DNA from: JAZRPG01 sp045649105
GTDB taxonomy: Bacteria; Bacillota; Clostridia; Oscillospirales; JAAYXM01
NCBI GenBank assembly: GCA_045649105.1
Contig: JAZRPG010000045.1
Span: 1 to 64,000, forward strand
Direction of reading: 5' to 3'
Length of the DNA stretch: 64,000 nucleotides
Below the pieces are notes generated by a model. The model was not told the origin of the DNA. It saw only the letters and a list, made by a program, of their open reading frames with translations, and searched no databases. This document shows positions 25,534 through 34,585 of this stretch, one piece after another. The position numbers and the translations under genes were made by a program. Position 1 is the stretch's first letter. Each line of letters opens with the position of its first letter.

Positions 25534-26388
25534 CTACACCTCAAAAAAGCTCTTGACAGTAACGAGATTTCCGTTCCCGTCGCCGCGTGCGAGCATTAAA
25601 AAGCCGCCGTCCTCGCCATATACACGGTATGTTTCTCCGTTTTTTGCGTTGCATTTCACCGGCGCGCCATTGCGGCACCGTTGCTCACCGAAAGCGTCAA
25701 TCGTAATACTTTTGTACATCGCAAATATTGAATCAACCGGCAGAAGATCAGGAGATTTTTCAAGCTCCTCAAGCGTCCTTGCCTCAGATATATCAAATGC
25801 GCCCGAGCGCAGACGGCGCAACGCCGTCATGGTCGCTCCGCAACCGAGGCTCTCGCCTATATCATCGCATAGGGTGCGTATATATGTACCGCTCCCGCAC
25901 TCGACCGTAAGCTCGTATTCATCGTTTTCCACATGCAAAACATCAATCGAACGCACGGTGATTTCTCTCGCCTCGCGCTCAATCTCCCTGCCGCTTCTCG
26001 CAAGCTTATACAGCGGCACACCGCCAACCTTTATGGCGGAATACATCGGCGGCGTCTGCATTATTTTTCCGACAAATTTCGCACACGCGCTCCTTACTTC
26101 GTCTGTACCGACATTGACCTTGCGTTCTGAAATAACTGCGCCGGTAATGTCCTGTGTATCCGTCCTTATGCCGAGGCGCAGACGCGCGCGGTATATCTTA
26201 TCATCGCACAGCGCAAACTCACATGCACGCGTAGCCCTGCCGACAAATACCGGCAGGACTCCCGTCGCCATCGGGTCGAGCGTCCCTGAGTGACCCACTC
26301 TGCGCGTATTATAAAGCCGCCGAAGCCTCGCAACAACATCGTGCGAGGTCATTCCGGCGGGCTTGTCCACAACAGCTATTCCGTTCAT
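25534..26388 (-). CDS. truB: tRNA pseudouridine(55) synthase TruB
   Basis: It isomerises U55 in the T-loop of tRNAs. The 284-residue protein has KPAGMTSHDVV near the N-terminus, the catalytic block VGHSGTLDPMATGVLPV with the active-site Asp, and a C-terminal PUA-like region. AAAGGAG precedes the ATG. It follows the rbfA-nrnA fusion gene and precedes ribF. Confidence 0.96.
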   Translation of the reverse strand: MNGIAVVDKPAGMTSHDVVARLRRLYNTRRVGHSGTLDPMATGVLPVFVGRATRACEFALCDDKIYRARLRLGIRTDTQDITGAVISERKVNVGTDEVRSACAKFVGKIMQTPPMYSAIKVGGVPLYKLARSGREIEREAREITVRSIDVLHVENDEYELTVECGSGTYIRTLCDDIGESLGCGATMTALRRLRSGAFDISEARTLEELEKSPDLLPVDSIFAMYKSITIDAFGEQRCRNGAPVKCNAKNGETYRVYGEDGGFLMLARGDGNGNLVTVKSFFEV

Positions 26389-26448
26389 TTTCTAAAACTC
26401 CTTTAAAGCAAAGCTCACTTATGCACAGTACAGCCGCGCTCCATATCC

Positions 26449-27753
26449 CTAAAAAAGAGAGAGCTTTTCAATGCGCTCAATTATCATTCGCTCCGCGTCA
26501 GAAAGAGATGCGGAAATTGAACAGCCTGCGGCACGGACATGTCCGCCGCCGCCGAAATAAGCGCAGAATTCCGACGCATCAATCTTCTCACCTGAGCGGA
26601 CGGAAACCTTCGTTATGTCTCCGCGCTCGCGCAGATATATCCCGAGCTCTACGCCCTCAACCGTGCGGGCAAGCGCAGAGATTCCGTCAAGGTCATCTTC
26701 TTTTGCGCCCGTGCTCTCAATCAGCCCGGCAGGAAGCTTTATTATTCCTACCCGCCCGCCAAAGCATATGTTTATATCTGACAGAAGGCTCGCCTCAACG
26801 GCGATTCTTGCGCGGCTCTTTTCCGTAAAATACTCTCGGTTTATCGCGACAAAATCAACCCCGCGCCTCAAGAGCTCTGCCGCCTTTATATGCGTCTCGG
26901 GTGTGGTGTTTGAATGAAGAAATCTACCCGTATCCGTCGCTATGGCAATATACAGCGCCTCGGCAATCTTTTTTGTTAGTTTTACTCCAAGCTCGCCGAC
27001 AATGTCGAAAATAAGCTCACCGCACGCCGCGGCACCTGAATCGACAAACTCAAGCTGTGCATAATGCGTGTGCGACACATGATGGTCAATCGCAAGCTCA
27101 ATAGCATCGCAAAATTCCTCTGCACCGTTTGAAATAAGCTTTATATCCGCACAGTCAACCGCTATTACGGAGCGCGGCTTAAAGCCCTCGGGCGGATAGA
27201 GTCTCCGTGCTATCTTTTTTGACTTTTCCGTAAACTCGGGATTTTCAAATACATAGGCGCGCTTCCCCGCTGCATTAAGTGCGCTTGCAAGCGCAACGGC
27301 ACTTCCTGTCGCGTCCCCGTCAGGGCTTCTGTGCGTCAGGATAAGTATATCGTCGCGCGTTTTTAAAAACTCTGCAGCAGTCTTTGCCGTAAGGGTGCGC
27401 TTTTCTTCCTCTTTTTTGGCAACATCTCCGATGAGCTCCATAATCCGCGTTCCTGCGACTATCGAATCGTCCTCCGCAAAAATCAGCTCAGGCGTGTAAC
27501 GCAGGCGCATTTTGCGTGCAACCTCGCGGCGGAGATACCCTGAGGCGGAAATAAGGCCTTTGATACACCCGCGTTTTGTCTCAGCATCGCCGAGAATGCT
27601 TACAAATATTTTTGCGCTGCCGAGATCGGGAGCTGCCTCAACATGCGTTATGCTCACGATTCCGCCGACGCGAGGGTCACGGACCGTTCTTATAAGCTCG
27701 CTTAAAACACGCATAAGCTCATCGTTTACACGGCCTATTCGTATACTTCCCAT
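26449..27753 (-). CDS. Fusion of ribosome-binding factor RbfA and DHH phosphoesterase NrnA
   Basis: One 434-residue frame carries two proteins that are normally separate neighbours. Residues 1 to about 110 match RbfA (RIGRVNDELMRVLSELI, DPRVGGIVSIT, LRREVARKMRLRYTPEL), a 30S maturation factor. A lysine/glutamate-rich linker (about 111-122) leads to a full DHH/DHHA1 domain (about 123-434). That domain has HRSPDGDATGS (D145, D147), D200, the DHH triad (223-225) and FGGGGHVRAAG, as in NrnA, which degrades nanoRNA and pAp. No internal Shine-Dalgarno plus ATG is evident at the junction. It starts one base after infB, exactly where rbfA and nrnA usually lie. Confidence 0.9.
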   Translation of the reverse strand: MGSIRIGRVNDELMRVLSELIRTVRDPRVGGIVSITHVEAAPDLGSAKIFVSILGDAETKRGCIKGLISASGYLRREVARKMRLRYTPELIFAEDDSIVAGTRIMELIGDVAKKEEEKRTLTAKTAAEFLKTRDDILILTHRSPDGDATGSAVALASALNAAGKRAYVFENPEFTEKSKKIARRLYPPEGFKPRSVIAVDCADIKLISNGAEEFCDAIELAIDHHVSHTHYAQLEFVDSGAAACGELIFDIVGELGVKLTKKIAEALYIAIATDTGRFLHSNTTPETHIKAAELLRRGVDFVAINREYFTEKSRARIAVEASLLSDINICFGGRVGIIKLPAGLIESTGAKEDDLDGISALARTVEGVELGIYLRERGDITKVSVRSGEKIDASEFCAYFGGGGHVRAAGCSISASLSDAERMIIERIEKLSLF

Positions 27754-27754
27754 A

Positions 27755-30064
27755 CTAATTCTTTACCTCAACCATGGCGTACGCCTCTACGACATCGCCC
27801 TCTTTTATATCGTTGAAATTCTCAATGCTCAGTCCGCATTCGTAGCCGGAGCTTACCTCCTTGGCATCGTCCTTAAAGCGCTTGAGCGAATTGAGCTCGC
27901 CCTCGAATACCACAATTCCGTCACGCACTACTCGGACACTTGAATTTCTTGTTATCTTTCCGTCCGTGACATGGCAGCCCGCAATCGTTCCGACCTTCGA
28001 AACCTTAAAGGTCTGGCGTATCTCGGCATGGCCGAGCACCTCCTCCTTGAATTTCGGCGCAAGGAGGCCCTTCATTGCGGCTTCCATTTCCTCAATGCAG
28101 TCATAGATTATGCGGTACAGACGGATATCTGTCCCCGTTCTGTCTGCGCTGTCACGGGCGCTCGCATCCGGACGCACATTAAAGCCGATTACGATAGCGT
28201 TTGAAGCCGATGCAAGGAGTATATCCGACTCATTTATTGCGCCGACGCCCGCATGGATTACTCTTACGCGTACCTCGTCATTTGTAAGCTTCTCAAGTGA
28301 TGCACGCACTGCCTCGGCAGAGCCTTTAACATCAGCCTTTACTATAAGCGGAAGCTCCTTCATTTCGCCCTGCTGTATCTGGTCAAACAAATCCTCAAGA
28401 GAAACCTTGCGGCCTGCGTTCTGGTTTTGCGCCTCTTTTTCATTATGCTTGCGCTGCTCGGAAAGCTCGCGTGCCATGCGCTCATCTGCTACCGCGTAGA
28501 ACAAATCGCCCGCGTTCGGAACTTCGGAAAGACCCGTTATTTCTACCGGCACGGCAGGGCCTGCCTCTTTAAGCTTCCTGCCCTTATCATCTGTCATTGC
28601 GCGGACGCGCCCGACAGCCGTACCTGCGATTATTACATCGCCCGCCTTAAGCGTTCCGTTTGAAACGAGCAGTGTAGCAACGGGGCCGCGGCCGCGGTCA
28701 AGCTTCGCCTCGACTACCGTGCCCTTGCCGCTGCGGTTCGGGTTTGCCTTAAGCTCAAGCATATCAGCTGTGAGAAGCACCATTTCAAGAAGGTCGTCTA
28801 TGCCCTTGCCCGTCTTTGCCGATACAGGGCAGACTATAGTGTTTCCGCCCCAATCCTCAGGCACAAGCTCATATTCCGTGAGCTGCTGCTTTATGCGCTC
28901 TTCATTCGCGCTTTCCTTATCAATCTTGTTTACGGCAACCACTATCGGTACATCTGCCGCCTTTGCGTGGTTTATGGCTTCTATCGTCTGCGGCATTATA
29001 CCGTCATCCGCCGCAACGACAAGAATGACAACATCCGTTACCTGTGCGCCGCGTGCGCGCATTGATGTAAACGCCTCATGTCCCGGTGTGTCAAGGAAGG
29101 TTATTTTGCGCCCGGAGAGCTCAACTCTGTATGCGCCTATGTGCTGCGTGATTCCGCCTGCCTCTCCCGAAACCACATTTGTCTTTCTTATTGCATCAAG
29201 AAGAGAGGTTTTACCGTGGTCAACATGACCCATAACTACAACTACCGGGTCTCTCGGCACGAGGTCTTCCGCTTTGTCCTCACTCTCATCTATAAGTCTG
29301 TCCTCTATTGTGACTATTATTTCGCGCTCGACCTTTGCTCCCATTTCAAGCGCAACAACAGCGGCTGTGTCATAGTCGATAACATCTGAAACAGATGCCA
29401 TCACGCCAAGCTTTATAAGCTGCTTTACAACATCGGCGCCTGTGCGCTTCATGCGCGATGCAAGCTCGCCTACCGATATTTCGTCAGGAATCATAACCGT
29501 TATCTGCTGCTTCTTCTGCACCTGCTGCTGAAGCTTCTTTATCTTTTCCTGCTCCTCCAGACGGCGCTTCTGACCGAAGTTTGCTGACTTCCTGTCGGGG
29601 GCACGCTTTATTTTCTGCTTTGTCGGAGCGATGTCCTTTACGCTGTCCGGGACAAGATTGTCAACGCTGTCGTCGTATTTTGAAAGGTCTACCGAGGCTC
29701 CTCTTGTCTCGATATAGTGCGTCTGCACACCCTTCCGCGGCTTTTTGCTTTCATACTCCTCTGCCGCTTTCTTCTCCTTGTCCTCTGATGCGGGAGCCGC
29801 CGTCTCTGACTTTTCCTCGGCCTTCTTCTCGGGCTCAGGCTTTTTCTCCTCGCGATATACCTCTGACATCAGGGTTTCAAAGCTTTCCACCTGATTGCCG
29901 AGTGTTATGACATCAAATATTATATTGAGGTCCTCATCCGACAGCACCTGCATATTTGACTTTGGTGCTGTTGAATACTTGCCTAGAATTTCGATTACCG
30001 CCTTCGGTGTCATCTCAAAATCCTTTGCAACCTCGCGAACTCTGTATTTCTGTAAACTGCTCAT
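27755..30064 (-). CDS. infB: Translation initiation factor IF-2
   Basis: The GTPase that brings initiator tRNA to the 30S subunit. From the ATG after GGAGG it is 769 residues: a short IF2N domain (about 1-55), a charged linker (about 80-165, rich in K and E), a second N-terminal helix domain (SVGELASRMKRTG), then the G domain (GHVDHGKTSLLDAI, DTPGHEAF, NKID) and C-terminal beta-barrel domains. A GTG four codons earlier is possible. It lies between ylxQ and the rbfA-nrnA fusion. Confidence 0.97.
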   Translation of the reverse strand: MSSLQKYRVREVAKDFEMTPKAVIEILGKYSTAPKSNMQVLSDEDLNIIFDVITLGNQVESFETLMSEVYREEKKPEPEKKAEEKSETAAPASEDKEKKAAEEYESKKPRKGVQTHYIETRGASVDLSKYDDSVDNLVPDSVKDIAPTKQKIKRAPDRKSANFGQKRRLEEQEKIKKLQQQVQKKQQITVMIPDEISVGELASRMKRTGADVVKQLIKLGVMASVSDVIDYDTAAVVALEMGAKVEREIIVTIEDRLIDESEDKAEDLVPRDPVVVVMGHVDHGKTSLLDAIRKTNVVSGEAGGITQHIGAYRVELSGRKITFLDTPGHEAFTSMRARGAQVTDVVILVVAADDGIMPQTIEAINHAKAADVPIVVAVNKIDKESANEERIKQQLTEYELVPEDWGGNTIVCPVSAKTGKGIDDLLEMVLLTADMLELKANPNRSGKGTVVEAKLDRGRGPVATLLVSNGTLKAGDVIIAGTAVGRVRAMTDDKGRKLKEAGPAVPVEITGLSEVPNAGDLFYAVADERMARELSEQRKHNEKEAQNQNAGRKVSLEDLFDQIQQGEMKELPLIVKADVKGSAEAVRASLEKLTNDEVRVRVIHAGVGAINESDILLASASNAIVIGFNVRPDASARDSADRTGTDIRLYRIIYDCIEEMEAAMKGLLAPKFKEEVLGHAEIRQTFKVSKVGTIAGCHVTDGKITRNSSVRVVRDGIVVFEGELNSLKRFKDDAKEVSSGYECGLSIENFNDIKEGDVVEAYAMVEVKN

Positions 30065-30108
30065 ATAGCATGCCACCTCCGTTTGAAATTAAAACACGAA
30101 TCTACCCG

Positions 30109-30504
30109 CTACAGGCGCTTTTTCTTTTTACCGCGCCGCTTAAGTATCCTGTCTGCCCTTTTTGATATGTCCTCAACGGCAAGCATGGCGCCCTCGTTTA
30201 CGGGTGCCAGTTTCCTGACTATTGCCGCCGCCATACCAATGTCACATATCCCTACCACGGCACATGGGCGCTTCCCGAGCGCATTTCCGAGCTCTTCCTT
30301 TGTTTCGGCAACCGATATGCACGGTGCGCCTGCAAGAATCGAAAAGCTCTCTGCTCTTTTCCGTGTGCCCTCCGCCGCATTTGATGCTACGATTACCGCC
30401 CGGGTCTTCTTTATACGCGCGGCTGATGCACACTCCTCCTCGCCAAGTGTCAGAAGGTTTGCCCTCTTTGCGAGGCCCAGGAGCTTTAAGTACTCATCTC
30501 CCAT
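30109..30504 (-). CDS. L7Ae-family ribosomal-like protein YlxQ
   Basis: A small RNA-binding protein of the L7Ae/L30e/YlxQ family, probably binding kink-turn RNA. The ATG chosen has GGAGG seven bases upstream; the protein is 131 residues. Family signs are LLGLAKRAN near the N-terminus and KTRAVIVASNAAEGT and VAETKEELGNALGK in the core. The C-terminus is strongly basic (KRRGKKKKRL). It overlaps ylxR by 11 bp and lies between ylxR and infB, as in Bacillus. Confidence 0.9.
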   Translation of the reverse strand: MGDEYLKLLGLAKRANLLTLGEEECASAARIKKTRAVIVASNAAEGTRKRAESFSILAGAPCISVAETKEELGNALGKRPCAVVGICDIGMAAAIVRKLAPVNEGAMLAVEDISKRADRILKRRGKKKKRL

Positions 30505-30775
30505 CGCTTTCCTCCGAAAGTCCCGCCGAGAGTGCGTCATACACCTCGGAAGATATCTGCTGTGAAAATGCACGCTCAAGCCCGCGCGCCTTTTTCACCT
30601 TCGCAAGACACTGAGCATTTCGGCACACATACGCACCTCTGCCGGGAAGCTTGCCGACAGGGTCGAGAGATATTTCTCCGTCTTTCGCTCTGACTATCCT
30701 CATAAGCTCCCGCTTCGGGCGCATTTCGCGGCAACCGAGGCATTGCCGCATCGGTATTTTCTTTTCCTTTATCAT
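30494..30775 (-). CDS. YlxR family RNA-binding protein
   Basis: A 93-residue protein of the YlxR family (RnpM in Bacillus, reported to modulate RNase P). Typical features are the start KIPMRQCLGCREMRPKREL, the nucleotide/RNA-binding LDPVGKLPGRGAYVC and the two Cys pairs (C12/C15 and C51/C56). It follows nusA by 25 bp and overlaps ylxQ. Confidence 0.92.
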   Translation of the reverse strand: MIKEKKIPMRQCLGCREMRPKRELMRIVRAKDGEISLDPVGKLPGRGAYVCRNAQCLAKVKKARGLERAFSQQISSEVYDALSAGLSEESDGR

Positions 30776-30800
30776 ACGCGCGGCACCTCCCGTTTAAAAA

Positions 30801-31856
30801 TTACTCCTCGCTGCTTTTGGGCTTTATGTCAATTTTATAGCCTGTAAGCTTTGCCGCAAGACGGGCATTCTGTCCGTCCTTACCTATTGCGAGTGAAAGC
30901 TGGTCATCATTTACAATTACGCGGCATGTGCGAGCTGCCTCGTCAGCCTCTACGGACACGACATTCGCCGGAGCAAGTGCCGATGCTACATACTCCGCTA
31001 TATCCTCTGAATATTTTATTATATCAATCTTTTCTCCGCGAATCTCATCGACAATTGCGGCGACGCGGTTCCCGCGCGGACCTACGCATGCGCCTATCGG
31101 GTCGACATTTTCATCGTGCGATTTAACTGCCATTTTTGTTCTTGAGCCTGCCTCACGCGCAATGCTCTTGATTTCAACCGTTCCGTCATGTATTTCAGGA
31201 ACCTCAAGCTCAAAGAGACGGCGGACAAGGCCGGGGTGAGTTCTCGAAATCACAATGTGCGGACCGCGCTCACTGCGTTTCACCTCAACAACATATATCT
31301 TTATATGTGTGCCCTCAACGAGTACCTCGCCCGGAATCTGCTCCTTTGCGGCGAGATATACCTCTGTCTTTTCCTTTGCACCTGCAATCTCTATCGACGC
31401 GCCGCCGCTGCGCGGGTCTGTCCTCGTGACAAGGGCGGTGAGCACCTCATGCTCCCTGGACGTAAACTCCTGGAACACTACACCGCGCTCCGCCTCACGA
31501 ATTCCCTGTATTATTACCTGCTTTGCAGTCTGCGCGGCAATGCGCCCGAAGTCACGGGTAGAAACCTCTATGCTTACCACATCGCCGAGCTCAGCTTTCG
31601 GCATAACCTCACGCGCCTGTGAAAGTGTCATCTGTGTGACGGGGCTTTCGACCTCCTCGACAACATCCTTCTTGACAAACATACGAAATTCCTTTTTTTC
31701 CTTATCAGGCTCTACGAAAATGTTGTCCGTAACGCCTGCGTTGTCGCGCTTATATGCGGCAATCAGCGCCTGACCCACTTTTTCGAGCATATAATCCTGC
31801 GGTATTCCTTTTTCCTTTTCTATCTGCTCGATAGCATCAAAAAATTCAGCGTTCAT
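30801..31856 (-). CDS. nusA: Transcription termination/antitermination factor NusA
   Basis: NusA binds RNA polymerase and controls pausing, termination and antitermination. The 351-residue short form is typical of Bacillota: N-terminal polymerase-binding domain (about 1-125), S1 domain (about 130-200) and two KH domains (about 205-345, with DPIGACVGPRGNRVAAI and LAIGKDGQNARLAAKL). It lacks the acidic repeats of the E. coli protein. It lies 34 bp after rimP. Confidence 0.97.
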   Translation of the reverse strand: MNAEFFDAIEQIEKEKGIPQDYMLEKVGQALIAAYKRDNAGVTDNIFVEPDKEKKEFRMFVKKDVVEEVESPVTQMTLSQAREVMPKAELGDVVSIEVSTRDFGRIAAQTAKQVIIQGIREAERGVVFQEFTSREHEVLTALVTRTDPRSGGASIEIAGAKEKTEVYLAAKEQIPGEVLVEGTHIKIYVVEVKRSERGPHIVISRTHPGLVRRLFELEVPEIHDGTVEIKSIAREAGSRTKMAVKSHDENVDPIGACVGPRGNRVAAIVDEIRGEKIDIIKYSEDIAEYVASALAPANVVSVEADEAARTCRVIVNDDQLSLAIGKDGQNARLAAKLTGYKIDIKPKSSEE

Positions 31857-31890
31857 TTTTTCATTCGCTCCCTTATACTATTATCTTTTC

Positions 31891-32346
31891 TCAAAATTCT
31901 ACTCGCAGCCTTACGGATGCTATTTCTTTTTTTGTAAACTTCTCCGATGCGCCGTCAATATCAAGAGTTACATCGCCGTTTTCATAACCTGCAAGCACAC
32001 CGCAAAACTCTTTATTTCCGCCGCGCGGCAAAAAAGTCTTAAGTGTAACGGGGCTTCCCATGTATTCCTCGAAATCAGACGGGCGTGAAAGCTTTCTCTC
32101 GAGCCCTGCGCTCGACACCTCAAATATATATGACTCCTCAATCGGGTCAAGCTCATCAAGCAGCCGGTCAACCTCACGGCTGAAGGCTTCACAGTCCTCT
32201 ATTCCCACGCCGCCCTTCTTGTCTATAAAAATGCGCAGGTACCTCTCGCCGCCTTCTTTTACAAACTCCACATCCCAGATAGAGAGGCCGAGACGCTCTG
32301 CCACCGGTGCGGAAACAGCTGCAACTTCATCTGTAATTCTACTCAA
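31891..32346 (-). CDS. rimP: Ribosome maturation factor RimP
   Basis: RimP assists 30S assembly. I place the start at a TTG at 32346 (151 residues) because AGGGG lies eight bases upstream and the family alignment begins here (SRITDEVAAVSAPVAERLGL). Upstream in-frame ATGs would require translating through the leader hairpin. Conserved features are DVEFVKEGGERYLRIFIDK, a RimP-type CEAFSREVDRLLDE and the SSAGLERKL motif. It is the first gene of the nusA-infB operon. Confidence 0.9.
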   Translation of the reverse strand: MSRITDEVAAVSAPVAERLGLSIWDVEFVKEGGERYLRIFIDKKGGVGIEDCEAFSREVDRLLDELDPIEESYIFEVSSAGLERKLSRPSDFEEYMGSPVTLKTFLPRGGNKEFCGVLAGYENGDVTLDIDGASEKFTKKEIASVRLRVEF

Positions 32347-32369
32347 AAAAACACCCCTTACAGAAATGA

Positions 32370-32395
32370 GAGAGTGGACATCCATGCCCACTCTC
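32370..32395 (-). promoter_or_regulatory. Leader stem-loop of the rimP-nusA-infB operon
   Basis: GAGAGTGGGCA pairs with TGTCCACTCTC (11 pairs, one G-T) around a 4-nt loop. It lies about 20-45 bases after the predicted transcription start and about 24 bases before the rimP TTG. No T-run follows, so it is not a plain terminator. A regulatory role (for example NusA autocontrol or translation control) is inference. Confidence 0.5.
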
Positions 32396-32421
32396 AATCA
32401 ACACTTACTTACTTGTGACAC

Positions 32422-32450
32422 ATTATATCAGATATACTCACAAAATGCAA
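32422..32450 (-). promoter_or_regulatory. Promoter of the rimP-nusA-infB operon
   Basis: TTGCAT, a 17-bp spacer and TATAAT on the minus strand. The predicted start is near 32415, in front of the leader hairpin. Confidence 0.78.
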
Positions 32451-32481
32451 GTTTTTTTATTAATTTTTATAAAAAATATTA

Positions 32482-33978
32482 TCAGTCTGCCCTGAAATCT
32501 ATCTTTTCCAGAACGTTACACTTTGCCTTTTCGTCCGACTGTGCATATTTTTCTGCAAGCTCGAGAGCTTTTTCAAGCTGCGTATCCGTAACGACATACC
32601 TTTCCGTCAGCGCCTTTGTCGCCTCGTCAATCTTCTCTATAAGTTCCCAGCTGCAGCGCGAGCTTATCGGCATAAGCCCCTCATCCCGGCAGAACATATT
32701 TATCGCATACAGCGTATATGTATCCCATACATCATCAGGCTCGCCATACAGATACCCGAGCTCGGAAAGCCGCTGCTCTACTGCGCGCAGATTATCCCTC
32801 TTTATCGGGCTTATGTCGCTCTTTTCCTTAAGCGGTATCAGATACGGCAGAGTATACGGCTTTATGTCAAGGTCAACATCATAATCGGGAATAATGCCGA
32901 TACCGTCATAGCTGCCGCTTGTCGGAAGCTTCATCTGCATCGTGGTAATTACAGCCTCATCACCGTCTTCAAGCTGCATATGGAGCTGACCCATGCCCTT
33001 GCCGTATGTTGTTTTTCCCACAACATCGGCATACCCGAGGTCCTGAAGCGCGCCTGCCATCATTTCTGCGGCAGATGCCGTATTTTCATTTACAAGTATC
33101 ACAAATTTGTTGAATTCAAACCCGTACCCCTCAGATAAAAATGTGTTAAGTTTCATCGGCTTTGCCGACCATGTCATCAGATACGGAATGTCCTTCTCCG
33201 GAATTATGTTGTCCATAAGATTTACGAGACAGTCGATTCCGCCGCCCATATTGTCACGCAAATCCAGAACCACTGTGTTTATTCCGCTGTCACGGAAATC
33301 GTCATATGCGTCCATAAAGTCCATAAACGCATTTATTCCGTCAAAGTGCTCAAGCTTTATGTATCCGACCTTTTCACTGACCTTGCTTGCGCTGACACTT
33401 GAAACAGTTATCTTTCTCCGCGTGATATTAAAGCTTTTCCTCTCTCCCGTGCGCATGACATCTACCTTTACCTTCGTGCCCTCTTCGCCCCTTATAAGGC
33501 CGCCAACCATCTCAGGCACATACGTTCGCACATCAATACCGTCAACGGAAACAATGATATCTCCCGGCTTTATCCCTGCCTCTTTTGCAGGACCCTCAGA
33601 CACGGAGTTGATGACAAGTCCGTCCTCCTCGCTGTAGGAAATTACAACGCCGATTCCGACCATCGATTTCTGCATTACATACGCATTGTCGTATACCTCG
33701 GGCGCCATATAGTGCGAATATCTGTCATTGCTTTCATAGATGCTGTTCATAAACTTGTAGAAGAGGGTACCGTCCTCTTCAAAAAGCTTTATAAGAGCAT
33801 CTCTTACATAATCCGTTTCATCATTTGAAAACAGACCGTAATCTATATACAGCCCAAGCGCGCGGTCAAGCTTTGCGCCGTAGTCAACCTTTTCCTCAGC
33901 CGCAAATGCCGCAAGCGAAAAAACAGTGCATACCAAAAGCGCGATAGCAATACATCTTAAAAAGCATGTCCTTTTCAT
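32482..33978 (-). CDS. Secreted S41 family protease with C-terminal extension
   Basis: A second C-terminal processing protease in the window. From the ATG after AGGATGG it is 498 residues: a signal peptide (about 1-27), a helical N-terminal part, a PDZ domain (about 90-185), the S41 catalytic domain (Ser in ENTASAAEMMAGAL, Lys in TTYGKGMGQL) and a C-terminal region (about 385-498). That region has one peptidoglycan-binding-like motif (QRLSELGYLYGEPDDVW). The layout resembles B. subtilis CtpB-type proteases. It follows a DUF1934 gene and shares its promoter. Confidence 0.9.
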   Translation of the reverse strand: MKRTCFLRCIAIALLVCTVFSLAAFAAEEKVDYGAKLDRALGLYIDYGLFSNDETDYVRDALIKLFEEDGTLFYKFMNSIYESNDRYSHYMAPEVYDNAYVMQKSMVGIGVVISYSEEDGLVINSVSEGPAKEAGIKPGDIIVSVDGIDVRTYVPEMVGGLIRGEEGTKVKVDVMRTGERKSFNITRRKITVSSVSASKVSEKVGYIKLEHFDGINAFMDFMDAYDDFRDSGINTVVLDLRDNMGGGIDCLVNLMDNIIPEKDIPYLMTWSAKPMKLNTFLSEGYGFEFNKFVILVNENTASAAEMMAGALQDLGYADVVGKTTYGKGMGQLHMQLEDGDEAVITTMQMKLPTSGSYDGIGIIPDYDVDLDIKPYTLPYLIPLKEKSDISPIKRDNLRAVEQRLSELGYLYGEPDDVWDTYTLYAINMFCRDEGLMPISSRCSWELIEKIDEATKALTERYVVTDTQLEKALELAEKYAQSDEKAKCNVLEKIDFRAD

Positions 33979-33992
33979 CTTCACACCATCCT

Positions 33993-34430
33993 TTAATTCA
34001 ACATTGAGCCGGACTCGCGTATATCAACGCAGACAGCATTCTCTCCGGTCACGGCATTGTTTATCTCCATTGCGTAATCTATCTTCATTCTGCCGCCGGA
34101 ATCAGACAGGTTTTTATCAATACACTTCGTGCTCACCCCGATAGTGAAGGCGCCGAAACCCATATCATAATACGATATGTGCTTCTGCCCCTCCTCAAAC
34201 ACCATATGCGTCTGAGTCTCGCCGAAGCGCATAATCGTTACCCTGTTGTTCTCTATTTTCATCGTCGTAGTCGTGTCACCGAGCCCTGTCAGCTCGCTTT
34301 CCTTATACGATATGTAATAGTTGCCGCCCTTTTCGTAAAAACGACCGTTTGTGACAAGCTCTACACTGTCGCTGTCACTGTCCTCAAAATTCTGAAGTCC
34401 TTTTATCGTTATTATTACATCTTTTTTCAT
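33993..34430 (-). CDS. DUF1934 domain protein (YwiB-like)
   Basis: A 145-residue beta-barrel-like protein of the DUF1934 family, probably lipocalin-like. The pattern is VIITIKGLQ, a YISYKESELTGLGDTTTTMKI stretch, RFGETQTHMVFEEGQKHIS and the GFGAFTIGVSTKCI strand. Function unknown; the B. subtilis relative ywiB has no defined role. GGAGG precedes the ATG. It lies 14 bp before the secreted S41 protease gene. Confidence 0.83.
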   Translation of the reverse strand: MKKDVIITIKGLQNFEDSDSDSVELVTNGRFYEKGGNYYISYKESELTGLGDTTTTMKIENNRVTIMRFGETQTHMVFEEGQKHISYYDMGFGAFTIGVSTKCIDKNLSDSGGRMKIDYAMEINNAVTGENAVCVDIRESGSMLN

Positions 34431-34556
34431 CAGTTTCCTCCACAGGTAAAAAACGCAGGCAATAGCTCCGTACTGCCAATCTTTTCAACAAAAAACAGGC
34501 GAAATACACAACTCAAACCAAGTTGATGAGGAGTGCTCCGCCACGGTGCACTGACT

Positions 34557-34585
34557 ATTATACACCCTTGCACCGGCCTTGTAAA
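34557..34585 (-). promoter_or_regulatory. Promoter of the DUF1934-S41 protease operon
   Basis: TTTACA, a 17-bp spacer and TATAAT on the minus strand, directly behind the murI stop. The leader of about 120 nt begins with a GTGC...GCAC stem-loop near 34533-34551. Confidence 0.65.
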
